64,000 nucleotides of DNA from Nocardiopsis sp. JB363. GTDB taxonomy: Bacteria; Actinomycetota; Actinomycetes; Streptosporangiales; Streptosporangiaceae. The notes below the pieces were generated by a model that saw only the letters and a list, made by a program, of their open reading frames with translations, searched no databases and was not told where the DNA came from. Below are positions 1-10,882 of the stretch, one piece after another; the stretch's first letter is position 1, and the number at the start of each line of letters is the position of its first letter. A program made the position numbers and the translations under genes. The stretch is taken from assembly GCF_900143625.1 (NCBI RefSeq), contig NZ_FRFF01000019.1:1-64000 (forward strand). Reading direction: 5' to 3'.

Positions 1-15
1 CGCACATTCCCACCC

Positions 16-999
16 CTACTCCACTCCCCCGTAGAGACGAGCCAGCTCCGCCGCCTCCGCTGCTACGGCCCTCCGCAGCCCCGTCGGGCCCAGTACTTCC
101 GCGCTCGCCCCCATGCGCAGCAGGTCTCCCACGGCCACTGCCGGCGACTCCACCTCCATGTGCACTTCCACCCACCCGTCGGCCGCCGGCGGGTCGGCCG
201 CTTCCAAGGCGCGGCGCCCTATCGCTCCGAAGCGCATCGGCAGCAGTTTCACCGCTTCCGGGGCCAAGCGCAGGTGGGCGGTTCCCTGGAGCACCGACTC
301 TTCCAACCGGCGGGCCGACTCCTCCCAGTACGCGACCAGGTCGAAGCCGGTCGGCCGGTCGAAGAGCTCGCCGGTCGGCCGGGCCTCCTGCACTCGTGAC
401 ACTCGGTAGGTGCGCACCGACGGCTCCTCCCCTTCGCCGGCCAGGGCCGCCAGGTACCAGGTGCCGCCCTTGAGCACGATGCCGAGCGGGCGCAGTTCCC
501 GTTCCACCTCGCCTCGCCAGCGCAGATACCGGACCCGCAGAACCCGCCGCTCCCACACCGCTTCGGTGACGACGCCCAGGTGCGGGACCTCATCGGCGTC
601 TCGGAACCAGGCGGGGGCGTCCAGGTGAAAGCGGTCCTGGGCGCGGGCGGCGCGTTCGGCGAGTGGGCCGGGTAGTGCGGCACGCAGTTTGTGTCGGGCG
701 GTCGTGAGTACCGCGTCCAACCCCAGGTCGCGTGCCGCGGTGGGGACCCCGATGAGGAACAGGGACTCCGCTTCGGCGTCGGTGAGCCCGGTCAGCCGGG
801 TGCGGTAGCCGTCCACCAGGCGGTAGCCGCCTGCGGGTCCACGGTCGGCGAGCACCGGGACTCCGGCCGCGCCGAGCGCCTCCACGTCCCGGTAGACGGT
901 GCGCACCGACACCTCCAGTTCCGTGGAGAGTTCGGGCGCGGTCATCCGGCCGCGGTTCTGCAACAGCAGGAGCAGGGAGACAAGCCGATCGGCGCGCAT
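16..999 (-). CDS. WYL-domain DeoR/YafY-type transcriptional regulator
   Basis: The 327-residue protein has an N-terminal winged helix-turn-helix (residues 1-60, with EVSVRTVYRDVEAL as the recognition helix) and a WYL domain in the second half (WYLAALAGEG, then RTYRVSRVQEA). Proteins of this build are one-component DNA-binding regulators whose WYL domain is thought to sense a small ligand or nucleic acid. The ATG at 999 was chosen because the HTH begins right after it; the frame stays open upstream but that part is unrelated low-complexity sequence. The gene is divergent from a DUF3224 gene, and a perfect palindrome lies between them, so it probably regulates itself and its neighbour. The ligand is unknown. 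Confidence 0.9.
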   Translation of the reverse strand: MRADRLVSLLLLLQNRGRMTAPELSTELEVSVRTVYRDVEALGAAGVPVLADRGPAGGYRLVDGYRTRLTGLTDAEAESLFLIGVPTAARDLGLDAVLTTARHKLRAALPGPLAERAARAQDRFHLDAPAWFRDADEVPHLGVVTEAVWERRVLRVRYLRWRGEVERELRPLGIVLKGGTWYLAALAGEGEEPSVRTYRVSRVQEARPTGELFDRPTGFDLVAYWEESARRLEESVLQGTAHLRLAPEAVKLLPMRFGAIGRRALEAADPPAADGWVEVHMEVESPAVAVGDLLRMGASAEVLGPTGLRRAVAAEAAELARLYGGVE

Positions 1000-1014
1000 A
1001 CGAACATTCTCTCC

Positions 1015-1039
1015 GTACCTGACAGCAGATGTCAGGTAC
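1015..1039. promoter_or_regulatory. Perfect 10-bp inverted repeat, probable operator of the WYL regulator
   Basis: GTACCTGACA and TGTCAGGTAC form perfect arms around a 5-bp centre, starting 16 bp upstream of the regulator's ATG and 87 bp upstream of the divergent DUF3224 gene. The position and symmetry fit an operator shared by both genes. A short direct repeat (CGAACACAGGGG, two copies between 1073 and 1100) lies between the palindrome and the DUF3224 gene. Confidence 0.65.
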
Positions 1040-1125
1040 CCCGACGAAGCTGGTCTTCGAAGCACAGGAGATCCGAACACAGGGGCTCCGAACACAGGGG
1101 AACCGAAAGAACCGGGAGCGAGACC

Positions 1126-1533
1126 ATGACGCAGACGACCACACGCACCGAGGGCACTTTCACCTTCAAGGACTGGAAGGAGGAGGAGCTGTCCGAGGGT
1201 CCCTCGCCCAAGCTCGCGAGGGCTCGCGTGATCAACGACTACAGCGGCGGGATCGAAGCGGCCGACACCGACTGCGCCTACACGTTCGTCTACCTGGAGG
1301 ACGGGACCGGGTCGTTCGCCGGTTTCCAGCGGCTGAACGGCACGTTGGACGGGCGGGCCGGCGCTTTCATCGTGGAGGAGCGGGGAACCTTCGCCGGGCG
1401 GGGCGAGGTGCGCTGCACGTTCGAGGTGGTGTCCGGCACCGGGGAGCTGACGGGGCTGCGGGGCACCGGCCGGTACGTGGCCGTGCACGGGGAGCCGTCG
1501 GTGGCCTACGTCTTCGAGTACACGCTGCCCTGA
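1126..1533 (+). CDS. DUF3224 domain protein
   Basis: The 135-residue protein matches the DUF3224 pattern: MTQTTTRTEGTFTF at the start, a central GTGSFAGFQRLNG stretch, a GRGEVRCTFEVVSGTGEL segment and a C-terminal FEYTLP strand. The family is small, all-beta and of unknown biochemical role. In actinomycetes such genes often sit next to a YafY/WYL regulator, as here. No signal peptide or membrane segment is visible, so it is probably cytoplasmic. The ATG at 1126 begins the conserved domain. Function cannot be assigned further. Confidence 0.85.
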   Translation: MTQTTTRTEGTFTFKDWKEEELSEGPSPKLARARVINDYSGGIEAADTDCAYTFVYLEDGTGSFAGFQRLNGTLDGRAGAFIVEERGTFAGRGEVRCTFEVVSGTGELTGLRGTGRYVAVHGEPSVAYVFEYTLP

Positions 1534-1560
1534 GTTCCGGGCACGCCGATGCCGGCGGGA

Positions 1561-1608
1561 GCCGGGGCTCCCCTATATGTCGAGAAGACCATGGATAGGG
1601 GCCCCGGC
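1561..1608 (+). terminator. Strong inverted repeat after the DUF3224 gene
   Basis: The left arm (1561-1576) and right arm (1595-1608) pair as GCCGGGG..CCCCTAT with ATAGGGGCCCCGGC, leaving a 2-nt bulge, 27 bp after the DUF3224 stop. The rest of the gap to 1719 shows no gene. Confidence 0.55.
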
Positions 1609-1718
1609 ACCACCCGACGTCGTCCCGCCTGTGGACAACCCTGGTTCCTGGAACGCATGGTCACCTCGTTGAACGGGTAGGTGCGCCGGCACGCCGCCAT
1701 TCGAGGAACGGAGGGACC

Positions 1719-2102
1719 ATGTACAGGAGATTGGACTCCGGCGACGACGACGTGCTCGGGTTCGAGGTGGAGGGCACCATCTCCCAGAGCTCGTTCGAGG
1801 AACTTCTGGGCGAGGTGCGCCGTGCCATCGACCGGTTCAGCGCGGTGCGCCTCCTCATCCGGGTCCACGGGTGGCCGACCGGGGAGACGCCCACCCTGGC
1901 CGAGCGGCTGCGTTTCGCCAAGGAGCACTTCGGCGGGATCGAGCGTTACGCGGTGGTGGGCGACAGCCGGGTCGTCGAGTACCTCACCACGTTGGCGGAC
2001 GCCTTCGTCGACATGGACCTGCGCTTCTTCGAGGTCGACGAGGAAGAGCAGGCCTGGGCCTGGGTGCGGGACCGGGGAACGTCTCAGGAGGCGTCGGCGT
2101 AG
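1719..2102 (+). CDS. SpoIIAA-like (STAS/SEC14-like) protein
   Basis: The 127-residue protein resembles the SpoIIAA-like family (PF11964): a short beta-rich start (FEVEGTISQSSFEELLGEV), a central LLIRVHGW strand and a C-terminal IERYAVVGDSRVVEYL to DMDLRFFEVDEEEQAWAWV segment. Members have an STAS/Sec14-type alpha/beta fold, and their biological role is mostly unknown. A GGAGGG Shine-Dalgarno sequence precedes the ATG. The stop lies inside the end of the convergent lytic transglycosylase gene (19-bp overlap), so the two transcripts share complementary 3' ends. Confidence 0.75.
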   Translation: MYRRLDSGDDDVLGFEVEGTISQSSFEELLGEVRRAIDRFSAVRLLIRVHGWPTGETPTLAERLRFAKEHFGGIERYAVVGDSRVVEYLTTLADAFVDMDLRFFEVDEEEQAWAWVRDRGTSQEASA

Positions 2103-2962
2103 GCGTGGGCGTAGGCGAGGACGTCGTCCCGGTAGCTGTCGGACCGGTTGTACTCGAAGATCGCGTCCTCCCAGTCCTCGGTCGTGCTCAGGTCCCGGCC
2201 GTCCTCGCACAGGTAGCGGGCGGAGGACAGGGCCGCGTCGTCGATGTTGTGCGGGTCGGGGTCGCCGTCACCCTCCAGTGACTCGCCCCACTTCGCCCAG
2301 GTGACCGGGATGAACTGCATCGGGCCGACCGCCCGATCCCACTCGGTGTCCCCGTCCAGCTCACCGCCCTCGGTGTCCGGGATGGCCCGGGTGTTGTTGG
2401 TGCCGTCGAGTGCGATGCCGATGACGTCCACCGTGGTGTTGCCGTCCGAACCGACCTCACCGCCCGCGTAGGTGCCGTGCCGGGACTCGATGAACCCGAT
2501 CCCGGCCAGGGTCGGCCAGGACATGCCGCACTCGGCCTGTTCCTCGTCGAGCACCAGTTGTGCGCTCGCGTAGCCCTCCAGGACACGACGCGGGATCCCG
2601 GTCCCGTCGGAGACCTCGTCCAGCCAGGTGTCGTCGGGGCGCTGCGGGCCCGGTGCGGGACGAGACTGTTCGTCCGCGCCGGCCTCACCGGGCTCTCCGG
2701 TCGCGTCGTCGGTACGCGCCGCCACCCCGGTGTGTTCGGGGGGTCCGGTCAGCTCGTCGTGCGGCGGGGTGGCGATGGTCCCGTCCGAGGGGTCGACGGA
2801 GGTGGCGGTCGGCGGTTCCCACTCGTTGAGCGCGGTGGACACCCTCCCGACCAGGGCCACGACCCCGACCGTCACCAGTAGGCACACGGCCAAGGCGAGG
2901 CTGACCGCGATCGCCGGCCCCCGGCTTCGGCGCCGCCGGGCGCCGCTCACGCTGTCACCCAT
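2084..2962 (-). CDS. Membrane-anchored lytic murein transglycosylase
   Basis: The 292-residue protein has a basic N-terminus, one membrane segment (about residues 17-40, AVSLALAVCLLVTVGVVALV), a proline/acid-rich linker to about residue 110, and a catalytic domain. The catalytic domain carries LAGIGFIESRHGTY, where the Glu is the likely general acid, and GPMQFIPVTWAKWG, the conserved SLT/MltB-type block. Such enzymes cleave the MurNAc-GlcNAc bond of peptidoglycan to 1,6-anhydro products at the cell surface. It has its own promoter region and is convergent with the SpoIIAA-like gene. Family membership is secure; specificity is not. Confidence 0.85.
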   Translation of the reverse strand: MGDSVSGARRRRSRGPAIAVSLALAVCLLVTVGVVALVGRVSTALNEWEPPTATSVDPSDGTIATPPHDELTGPPEHTGVAARTDDATGEPGEAGADEQSRPAPGPQRPDDTWLDEVSDGTGIPRRVLEGYASAQLVLDEEQAECGMSWPTLAGIGFIESRHGTYAGGEVGSDGNTTVDVIGIALDGTNNTRAIPDTEGGELDGDTEWDRAVGPMQFIPVTWAKWGESLEGDGDPDPHNIDDAALSSARYLCEDGRDLSTTEDWEDAIFEYNRSDSYRDDVLAYAHAYADAS

Positions 2963-3080
2963 GCAGTCCTCCCCAAGGAAAGGTCACCAAGACATCACGA
3001 GACAACAAAACTCGACCCATGGTCGCACACGGTCTCGACCGGATCTCACCGGTGCGGGCATGGACCCCCGGAACGGACGA

Positions 3081-3110
3081 AGGACGCCCCGCGGGTGAGC
3101 GGGGCGTCCT
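3081..3110 (-). terminator. Perfect 12-bp hairpin after guaB3
   Basis: AGGACGCCCCGC and GCGGGGCGTCCT pair perfectly around a 6-nt loop, 33 bp beyond the guaB3 stop codon. There is no T-tract, which is common for actinomycete terminators. Confidence 0.75.
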
Positions 3111-3142
3111 CGAAGGGTCTCGGCGCGTGTTCGCGGTCGTGT

Positions 3143-4258
3143 CTACCGGTGCGGGTTGACGACGACCTCGACCCGCTGGAACTCCTTCAGGTCCGAGTAA
3201 CCGGAGGTCGCCATGGTCCGGCGCAGGGCGCCCATGAGGTTCATGGAGCCATCGCTGGTGGAGGCGGGGCCGTGCAGGATCGACTTGAGGTCGCCGATGG
3301 TGCCGACGTTGACCCGCTCGCCGCGAGGAAGCTCACCGTGGTGAGCCTCACTGCCCCAGTGGTAGCCGCGGCCGGGCGCCTCGGTGGCGCGGGCCAGCGG
3401 GGAACCGACCATGACGGCGTCGGCGCCGCAGGCCAGGGCCTTGGCGATGTCGCCGCTGCCGGTCATACCGCCGTCGGCGAGTACGTGCACGTAGCGGCCA
3501 CCGGACTCGTCCAGGTAGTCGCGTCGGGCCGCGGCGACGTCACCGATGGCGCTGGCCATGGGAACCGCCACACCCAGCACCGAACGGGTGGTGTGGCCCG
3601 AACCGCCACCGAAGCCGACGAGCACGCCGGCGGCGCCGGTGCGCATCAGGTGCAGGGCGGCGGTGTAGGTGGCGCAGCCACCGACCACGACGGGGACGTC
3701 GAGGTCGTAGATGAACTGCTTGAGGTTGAGCGGCTCGGCCCGACCGGAGACGTGCTCGGCGGAGACCGTGGTGCCGCGGATGACGAAGATGTCCACGCCC
3801 GCGTCGACGACCGCCCTGTGGTACTGGGCGGTGCGCTGCGGCGACAGACGGGCCGCGGTGACCAGGCCGGCGTCACGGATCTCCGCGATCCGGCGGCCGA
3901 TCAGCTCCTCCTGGATGGGGGCGGCGTAGATCTCCTGGAGCCGCTTGGTGGCGGCCAGGTCGTCGAGTTCGCGGATCTCCTGGAGCAGCGGCTCCGGGTC
4001 CTCGTACCGGGTCCACAGACCTTCCAGGTCCAAGACGCCGAGGCCGCCCTGTTGCCCGACCGCGACGACGGTCTGGGGTGAGGCGACACTGTCCATGGGG
4101 CTGACCACAAGGGGCGTCTCGAACCGGTACGCGTCGATCTGCCAGGAGATCGACACTTCTTCCGGGTCTCGGGTTCGCCGGGCCGGCACGATCCCGATCT
4201 CATCGAGTTCGTAGGCGCGACGCCCATTCTTGCCCAGCCCGATCTCCACCTGAGCCAA
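3143..4258 (-). CDS. guaB3: GuaB3, IMP dehydrogenase-family protein without CBS domains
   Basis: The 371-residue TIM-barrel protein matches the actinobacterial GuaB3 branch of the IMPDH/GMP reductase superfamily. It starts MAQVEIGLGKNGRRAYELDEI, has the PLVVSPMDSVASP block and lacks the CBS pair seen in its neighbour. The loop that carries the catalytic Cys in IMPDH (GPGSICTTR) reads GGGSGHTTR, with His at residue 222. Actinomycete homologues share this substitution, as I recall. The gene follows guaB, as in Streptomyces. It probably handles IMP/GMP, but the reaction direction (IMPDH or GMP reductase) is not settled by sequence. The 105-bp gap from guaB contains a 10-bp palindrome, CGGTCGACCG. 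Confidence 0.9.
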   Translation of the reverse strand: MAQVEIGLGKNGRRAYELDEIGIVPARRTRDPEEVSISWQIDAYRFETPLVVSPMDSVASPQTVVAVGQQGGLGVLDLEGLWTRYEDPEPLLQEIRELDDLAATKRLQEIYAAPIQEELIGRRIAEIRDAGLVTAARLSPQRTAQYHRAVVDAGVDIFVIRGTTVSAEHVSGRAEPLNLKQFIYDLDVPVVVGGCATYTAALHLMRTGAAGVLVGFGGGSGHTTRSVLGVAVPMASAIGDVAAARRDYLDESGGRYVHVLADGGMTGSGDIAKALACGADAVMVGSPLARATEAPGRGYHWGSEAHHGELPRGERVNVGTIGDLKSILHGPASTSDGSMNLMGALRRTMATSGYSDLKEFQRVEVVVNPHR

Positions 4259-4363
4259 CGCTTCGATTCCCCTCTGACGTGCGGCGCCGATCGGTCGACC
4301 GGCGCGATGACCGCGGACGTGAGTCTATCCGTCCACGGTCACCCTCTCATTCCCGCTCGTGGT

Positions 4364-5911
<1,548 letters not shown>

Positions 5912-6149
5912 TCATCCTAGGACGTCGTCCCGCGCTCTCCCGGTGGAATGGACTGTTCGCCCCGTCACCGTGGCCCGGAAGTGCGCAACGTCACGGCGCA
6001 CCCGGACCCTGAGGTCACCGAAGGGTCACTGGGACAAGGCATCGGGGTAACGGCAGTACCCCCCGGTGCGGCCCGGTGGGAGGAAGGTGATGCGGTTCGG
6101 ACAAGTGCGCTTTCCCGGCCCGGGCACGCGCCCGTGCTCGATCGAGGCC

Positions 6150-6779
6150 TTATGGGAGGACGCGGTTCGCCAGGGCCACCTTCCGAAGCCGAGCAATAGC
6201 TCGGTGCTGGGCAACCCGTACCGCCCCTGCCGACATTCCAAGGAGATGTCCCGTCTCGTCCGCTGTCAGTCCTGTGATCACCCGCAACACCAGCAGTCTG
6301 CGCTGCTGTTCGGGCAACTCGTCGAGGAGTTCTCTGGCCCGCTGTGCCTCGATGACGCGCACAGCGGCCTCTTCCGGTCCCGGCCCCTCGTCCGGTGGTT
6401 CCGGCACCGTGTCGGTGGGGACCGTCTCCACCCGCCCGGCCACCCGAAGGGTGTCGGCGACCTTGTGCGCCGCGATACCGAACACGAAGGCGGCGAAGGG
6501 CCTGCCCCTGTCCTGGTATCGGGGGATCGCCGTGAGCAGGGCGATGCAGACCTCCTGCGCGACGTCGTCGGAGTGGTGCGCCAACCCCGACACCCGCGCC
6601 AGTCTGCTGTGGCAGTACCGCACCACCATGGGTCGGACCTCGCGCAGCAGCGAGTCCATCGCCCCGTCGTCCCCTTGAACGGCGAGCGATCCCAGGTGGT
6701 TCAAACCCGTTTCTCGCGCGTTGGAGGGCGTCCCTGTCCGCTGCGCGGTAACGCCCCCCCGGGCGCCTGCATCCGTCAC
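6150..6779 (-). CDS. shbA: ECF-type sigma factor, ShbA-like
   Basis: Sigma-70 region 2 is visible ([29 protein letters not shown], then [15 protein letters not shown]) and so is region 4 ([49 protein letters not shown]). In Streptomyces, ShbA drives transcription of the principal sigma gene hrdB and lies immediately upstream of guaB, as here. That synteny plus overall similarity supports the name. The start is uncertain: GTG at 6779 is used, but TTG at 6827 or a later TTG near residue 42 of the longer form are possible, and none has a good ribosome binding site. A short AT-rich palindrome lies upstream. The 295 bp to the guaB start hold no gene. Confidence 0.85.
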   Translation of the reverse strand: MTDAGARGGVTAQRTGTPSNARETGLNHLGSLAVQGDDGAMDSLLREVRPMVVRYCHSRLARVSGLAHHSDDVAQEVCIALLTAIPRYQDRGRPFAAFVFGIAAHKVADTLRVAGRVETVPTDTVPEPPDEGPGPEEAAVRVIEAQRARELLDELPEQQRRLLVLRVITGLTADETGHLLGMSAGAVRVAQHRAIARLRKVALANRVLP

Positions 6780-6841
6780 GTTAGGAATGATGCCCGCATC
6801 ACGGGACCCAACCACTCCAATCGGCAACTACGGAATGGTTA

Positions 6842-6856
6842 CATTTTGGAAAAATG
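6842..6856. promoter_or_regulatory. AT-rich palindrome upstream of the sigma factor gene
   Basis: CATTTT and AAAATG flank a 3-bp centre. The site stands out from the very GC-rich surroundings and lies 15-75 bp upstream of the candidate shbA starts. It could be an operator or part of a promoter. No protein can be assigned. Confidence 0.35.
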
Positions 6857-6939
6857 GTCTGAAATCACCGCAGAGAAGGGGCTCTTTCGACCCCTCCTCA
6901 TGATAGTGAGACCGACCACTCCGGCCCACCTCAACGAGC

Positions 6940-6969
6940 GGGGGCGGGACACCATGGCGGCCCGCCCCC
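6940..6969 (-). terminator. Hairpin after groEL
   Basis: GGGGGCGGG (6940-6948) pairs with CCCGCCCCC (6961-6969), starting 17 bp beyond the groEL stop. It separates groEL from the sigma factor gene on the same strand. Confidence 0.65.
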
Positions 6970-6985
6970 TCGACGTCTCGCCCCG

Positions 6986-8599
<1,614 letters not shown>

Positions 8600-8625
8600 T
8601 TACCGTTGTGAGGTCGTAAAACGAA

Positions 8626-8671
8626 GACATCCCGCCCGCCCGGCTTCGAGGGCCGACCGGTGCGGGATGTC
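8626..8671 (-). other. Stem-loop in the groES-groEL spacer
   Basis: GACATCCCGC and GCGGGATGTC pair perfectly across a 26-nt interior, between the groES stop and the groEL start. It may act as a processing or partial-termination signal that sets the groES:groEL ratio; that role is inferred. Confidence 0.5.
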
Positions 8672-8690
8672 GAGGATCGAACGCCGAGAG

Positions 8691-9002
8691 CTACTTCTCG
8701 ACGACCGCGAGGAGGTCGCGGGCGGAGAGCACCAGGTACTCGACGCCGTCGTACTTGACCTCGGTGCCGCCGTACTTGCTGTAGAGAACGACGTCGCCGA
8801 CGTTCACGTCCAGCGGGATGCGCTTGTCACCCTCGTCGTCCCAGCGGCCGGGGCCCACGGCCAGGACCTCGCCCTCCTGGGGCTTCTCCTTGGCGGTGTC
8901 CGGAATGACCAGACCGGAGGCGGTGGTCTGCTCGGCCTCCAGCGTCTTGACCACGACGCGGTCTTCGAGCGGCTTCAGCACGGTCTTGGTGGCGGTCGAC
9001 AC
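8691..9002 (-). CDS. groES: 10-kDa co-chaperonin GroES
   Basis: The 103-residue protein caps the GroEL chamber. It has the N-terminal [11 protein letters not shown] strand, the mobile-loop region [18 protein letters not shown], and the conserved [19 protein letters not shown]. The GTG at 9002 is preferred over the in-frame TTG seven codons upstream because a strong GGGGGAGGT lies seven bases before it, and the length then matches the family. A CIRCE operator lies 128 bp upstream. It is the first gene of the groES-groEL operon. Confidence 0.96.
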   Translation of the reverse strand: MSTATKTVLKPLEDRVVVKTLEAEQTTASGLVIPDTAKEKPQEGEVLAVGPGRWDDEGDKRIPLDVNVGDVVLYSKYGGTEVKYDGVEYLVLSARDLLAVVEK

Positions 9003-9129
9003 GGTAGTGACCTCCCCCTTCAAAGTTCGATGTCCTGCAAAAGCGGCCCGTGCGGTAGCACGAACCGACTACGTAAAGGGGCGACCGCGGCGGCCTGTCG
9101 TCGCGGGTGCCAGACCGGCCTCGTCGCGA

Positions 9130-9156
9130 TTAGCACTCTACCCCCGAGAGTGCCAG
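9130..9156. promoter_or_regulatory. CIRCE element (HrcA operator) upstream of groES
   Basis: TTAGCACTC, nine bases, then GAGTGCCAG matches the CIRCE consensus TTAGCACTC-N9-GAGTGCTAA with two mismatches in the second arm. HrcA bound here represses the groESL operon until heat shock. The element also lies 74 bp upstream of the divergent methyltransferase gene. Confidence 0.92.
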
Positions 9157-9229
9157 AATGGAAATGTGGTGAGGGTCCTGATCACGGGGGCGGGCTCGCC
9201 ATTTCGTCGTGCCCACCGCTGGAGGATCC

Positions 9230-10501
9230 ATGCGCCTTCCCGCCTTCTCGGCGCTGCTCACCGACGCGGGACGGGAGGTCCTCGCCGAGGTGGACCCCGT
9301 CTCCGCCGCGAAGGATCCCCTGTCGATGGCCTCTCGGCTGCGAGCGAACCCGGCGGTGGCCGCCTTGGACCAGGACCTGCCCGTATCCGAGTTGGTCAAC
9401 GCGGTGATGACACAGGTGGGACTGCGCGAGCGGGGACGTGCCAAGTTCGGGGAGCGCGCGGCGCGGATGTTCTTCACCCCCGACGGTCTGGAGCAGTCCA
9501 CCCGGGGTTCGATCGCGGCCTACCGCGCCGAAAGGGTCGCCGAGGTGGCCGAGGACGTCCTGAGGGGCGCGGGCGACGCCGGCGCGGCCGGCGACCTGTG
9601 CTGTGGCGTGGGGGCCGACCTACTGGCCCTGGCCGAGGTGGGCGTTCCCGTGGAAGGGGTGGACGCCGATCCCCTCACGGTCGCGGTGGCGCGCGCCAAC
9701 ATCGAGGCTTTGGGGTTGTCCGATCGTGCCCGCGTGCGCGAGGGCGACGTGAACGAGGTGGCCCTGGGCGAGCATCCCCTGTTGTTCTGCGACCCCGCCC
9801 GCCGCGGTGGCCGTGGTCGGGTGTTCGACCCGTCGGCCTACTCACCTCCGTGGGACGTGGCCACCGCCCTGGCCGAGGCGGCCGGCGCGGCCTGCCTGAA
9901 GGCAGCGCCGGGCATCCCGCACGAGGTCCTGTCCCCCGCGGCCGCCGCGGAGTGGATCTCGGTGGACGGCGAACTGAAGGAGACGGCCCTGTGGTTCGGG
10001 GCGCTCTCCGAGGGGCCTCGGCGGCGTGCCACGGTGTTGCACGAGCGCCCCGGCCTGTTGGCGAGCGAGGGGGCAGTCGCGCACCTGGACGCCGATCCCG
10101 ATCTGGGGCCCGCGCCGGTGGCGGCGGCGCGCCGCTACCTCTACGACCCGGATCCGGCGGTGGTCCGATCGCACCTGGTCGCCGAGGCGGCGGCCCGGGT
10201 GGACGGGGCCCTGCTGGACGAGCGCATCGCCTACTTCACCTCGGATCGGGTCGAGGTCTCACCGCTGTGGCGTGTGCTGGAGGTGGTGGAGTGCGCACCG
10301 TTCTCGGCGAAGCGACTCCGCGCTTCGGTGCGGGCCCATCGGGCCGGAACGATAACGATCAAGAAACGAGGTTCGGCGGTGGACACGGAGAAACTCCGTC
10401 GCGACCTGAAGGCGTCCGGACCGGAGAAGATGACCGTCGTCCTCACCCGAATCGGCGAAAGGCCCTTCTACCTGCTGTGTCGCGAAATCGAGACGCCGTA
10501 G
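9230..10501 (+). CDS. Class I SAM-dependent methyltransferase with THUMP-like C-terminus
   Basis: The 423-residue protein starts with a helical region ([18 protein letters not shown]). The Rossmann-type methyltransferase core follows: [17 protein letters not shown] (motif I) and [17 protein letters not shown] (motif II). An [12 protein letters not shown] block, which resembles RNA methyltransferase motif IV, completes it. The last ~80 residues ([24 protein letters not shown] onward) resemble the THUMP-like domain found at the end of this family. The substrate is unknown; RNA is plausible from the fold. GGAGG precedes the ATG by four bases. Its promoter region overlaps that of groES, but it is transcribed in the opposite direction. 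Confidence 0.8.
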   Translation: MRLPAFSALLTDAGREVLAEVDPVSAAKDPLSMASRLRANPAVAALDQDLPVSELVNAVMTQVGLRERGRAKFGERAARMFFTPDGLEQSTRGSIAAYRAERVAEVAEDVLRGAGDAGAAGDLCCGVGADLLALAEVGVPVEGVDADPLTVAVARANIEALGLSDRARVREGDVNEVALGEHPLLFCDPARRGGRGRVFDPSAYSPPWDVATALAEAAGAACLKAAPGIPHEVLSPAAAAEWISVDGELKETALWFGALSEGPRRRATVLHERPGLLASEGAVAHLDADPDLGPAPVAAARRYLYDPDPAVVRSHLVAEAAARVDGALLDERIAYFTSDRVEVSPLWRVLEVVECAPFSAKRLRASVRAHRAGTITIKKRGSAVDTEKLRRDLKASGPEKMTVVLTRIGERPFYLLCREIETP

Positions 10502-10882
10502 AACTCTCTCGTTCTTCGAGACGACGGCCCGCGCGCATTCCGGTCACCGCACGCGGACCATATCGTTACCTCGCACAACGACATCTTTGGTGGACCCCCC
10601 TGGTTACGCCGAGTGATGTCGTTAAACTGGCGACCGCCGCATACTTCCCCTTCTCATGGGTTCACCCGGAAGGCCGTGCTTGTTGGTTCCGCCTCGCGGT
10701 TCAGCCGGCACAGCGCCCACGCCCCATATGTGTACGCACAGTCACACTTTCGTCACGTTGAGGCTCAGTCGGCGCGTCACGCCACCCGCCCGGGGACCAT
10801 CGAGAACCCGCCCTCCCGGAAACCTCCACCGTCCGAAGACCCGGGCGAGGGCGGGAGCGCCAGAACCATAAGGAGCACCTCG
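10502..10882 (+). other. 381-bp intergenic region upstream of the coiled-coil gene
   Basis: I see no gene here. It holds a 9-bp perfect inverted repeat, AACGACATC (10577-10585) and GATGTCGTT (10615-10623), separated by 29 bp. The composition between 10500 and 10760 is less GC-rich than the flanking genes. The region ends in the AAGGAG Shine-Dalgarno sequence of the next gene and presumably carries its promoter. Confidence 0.5.
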
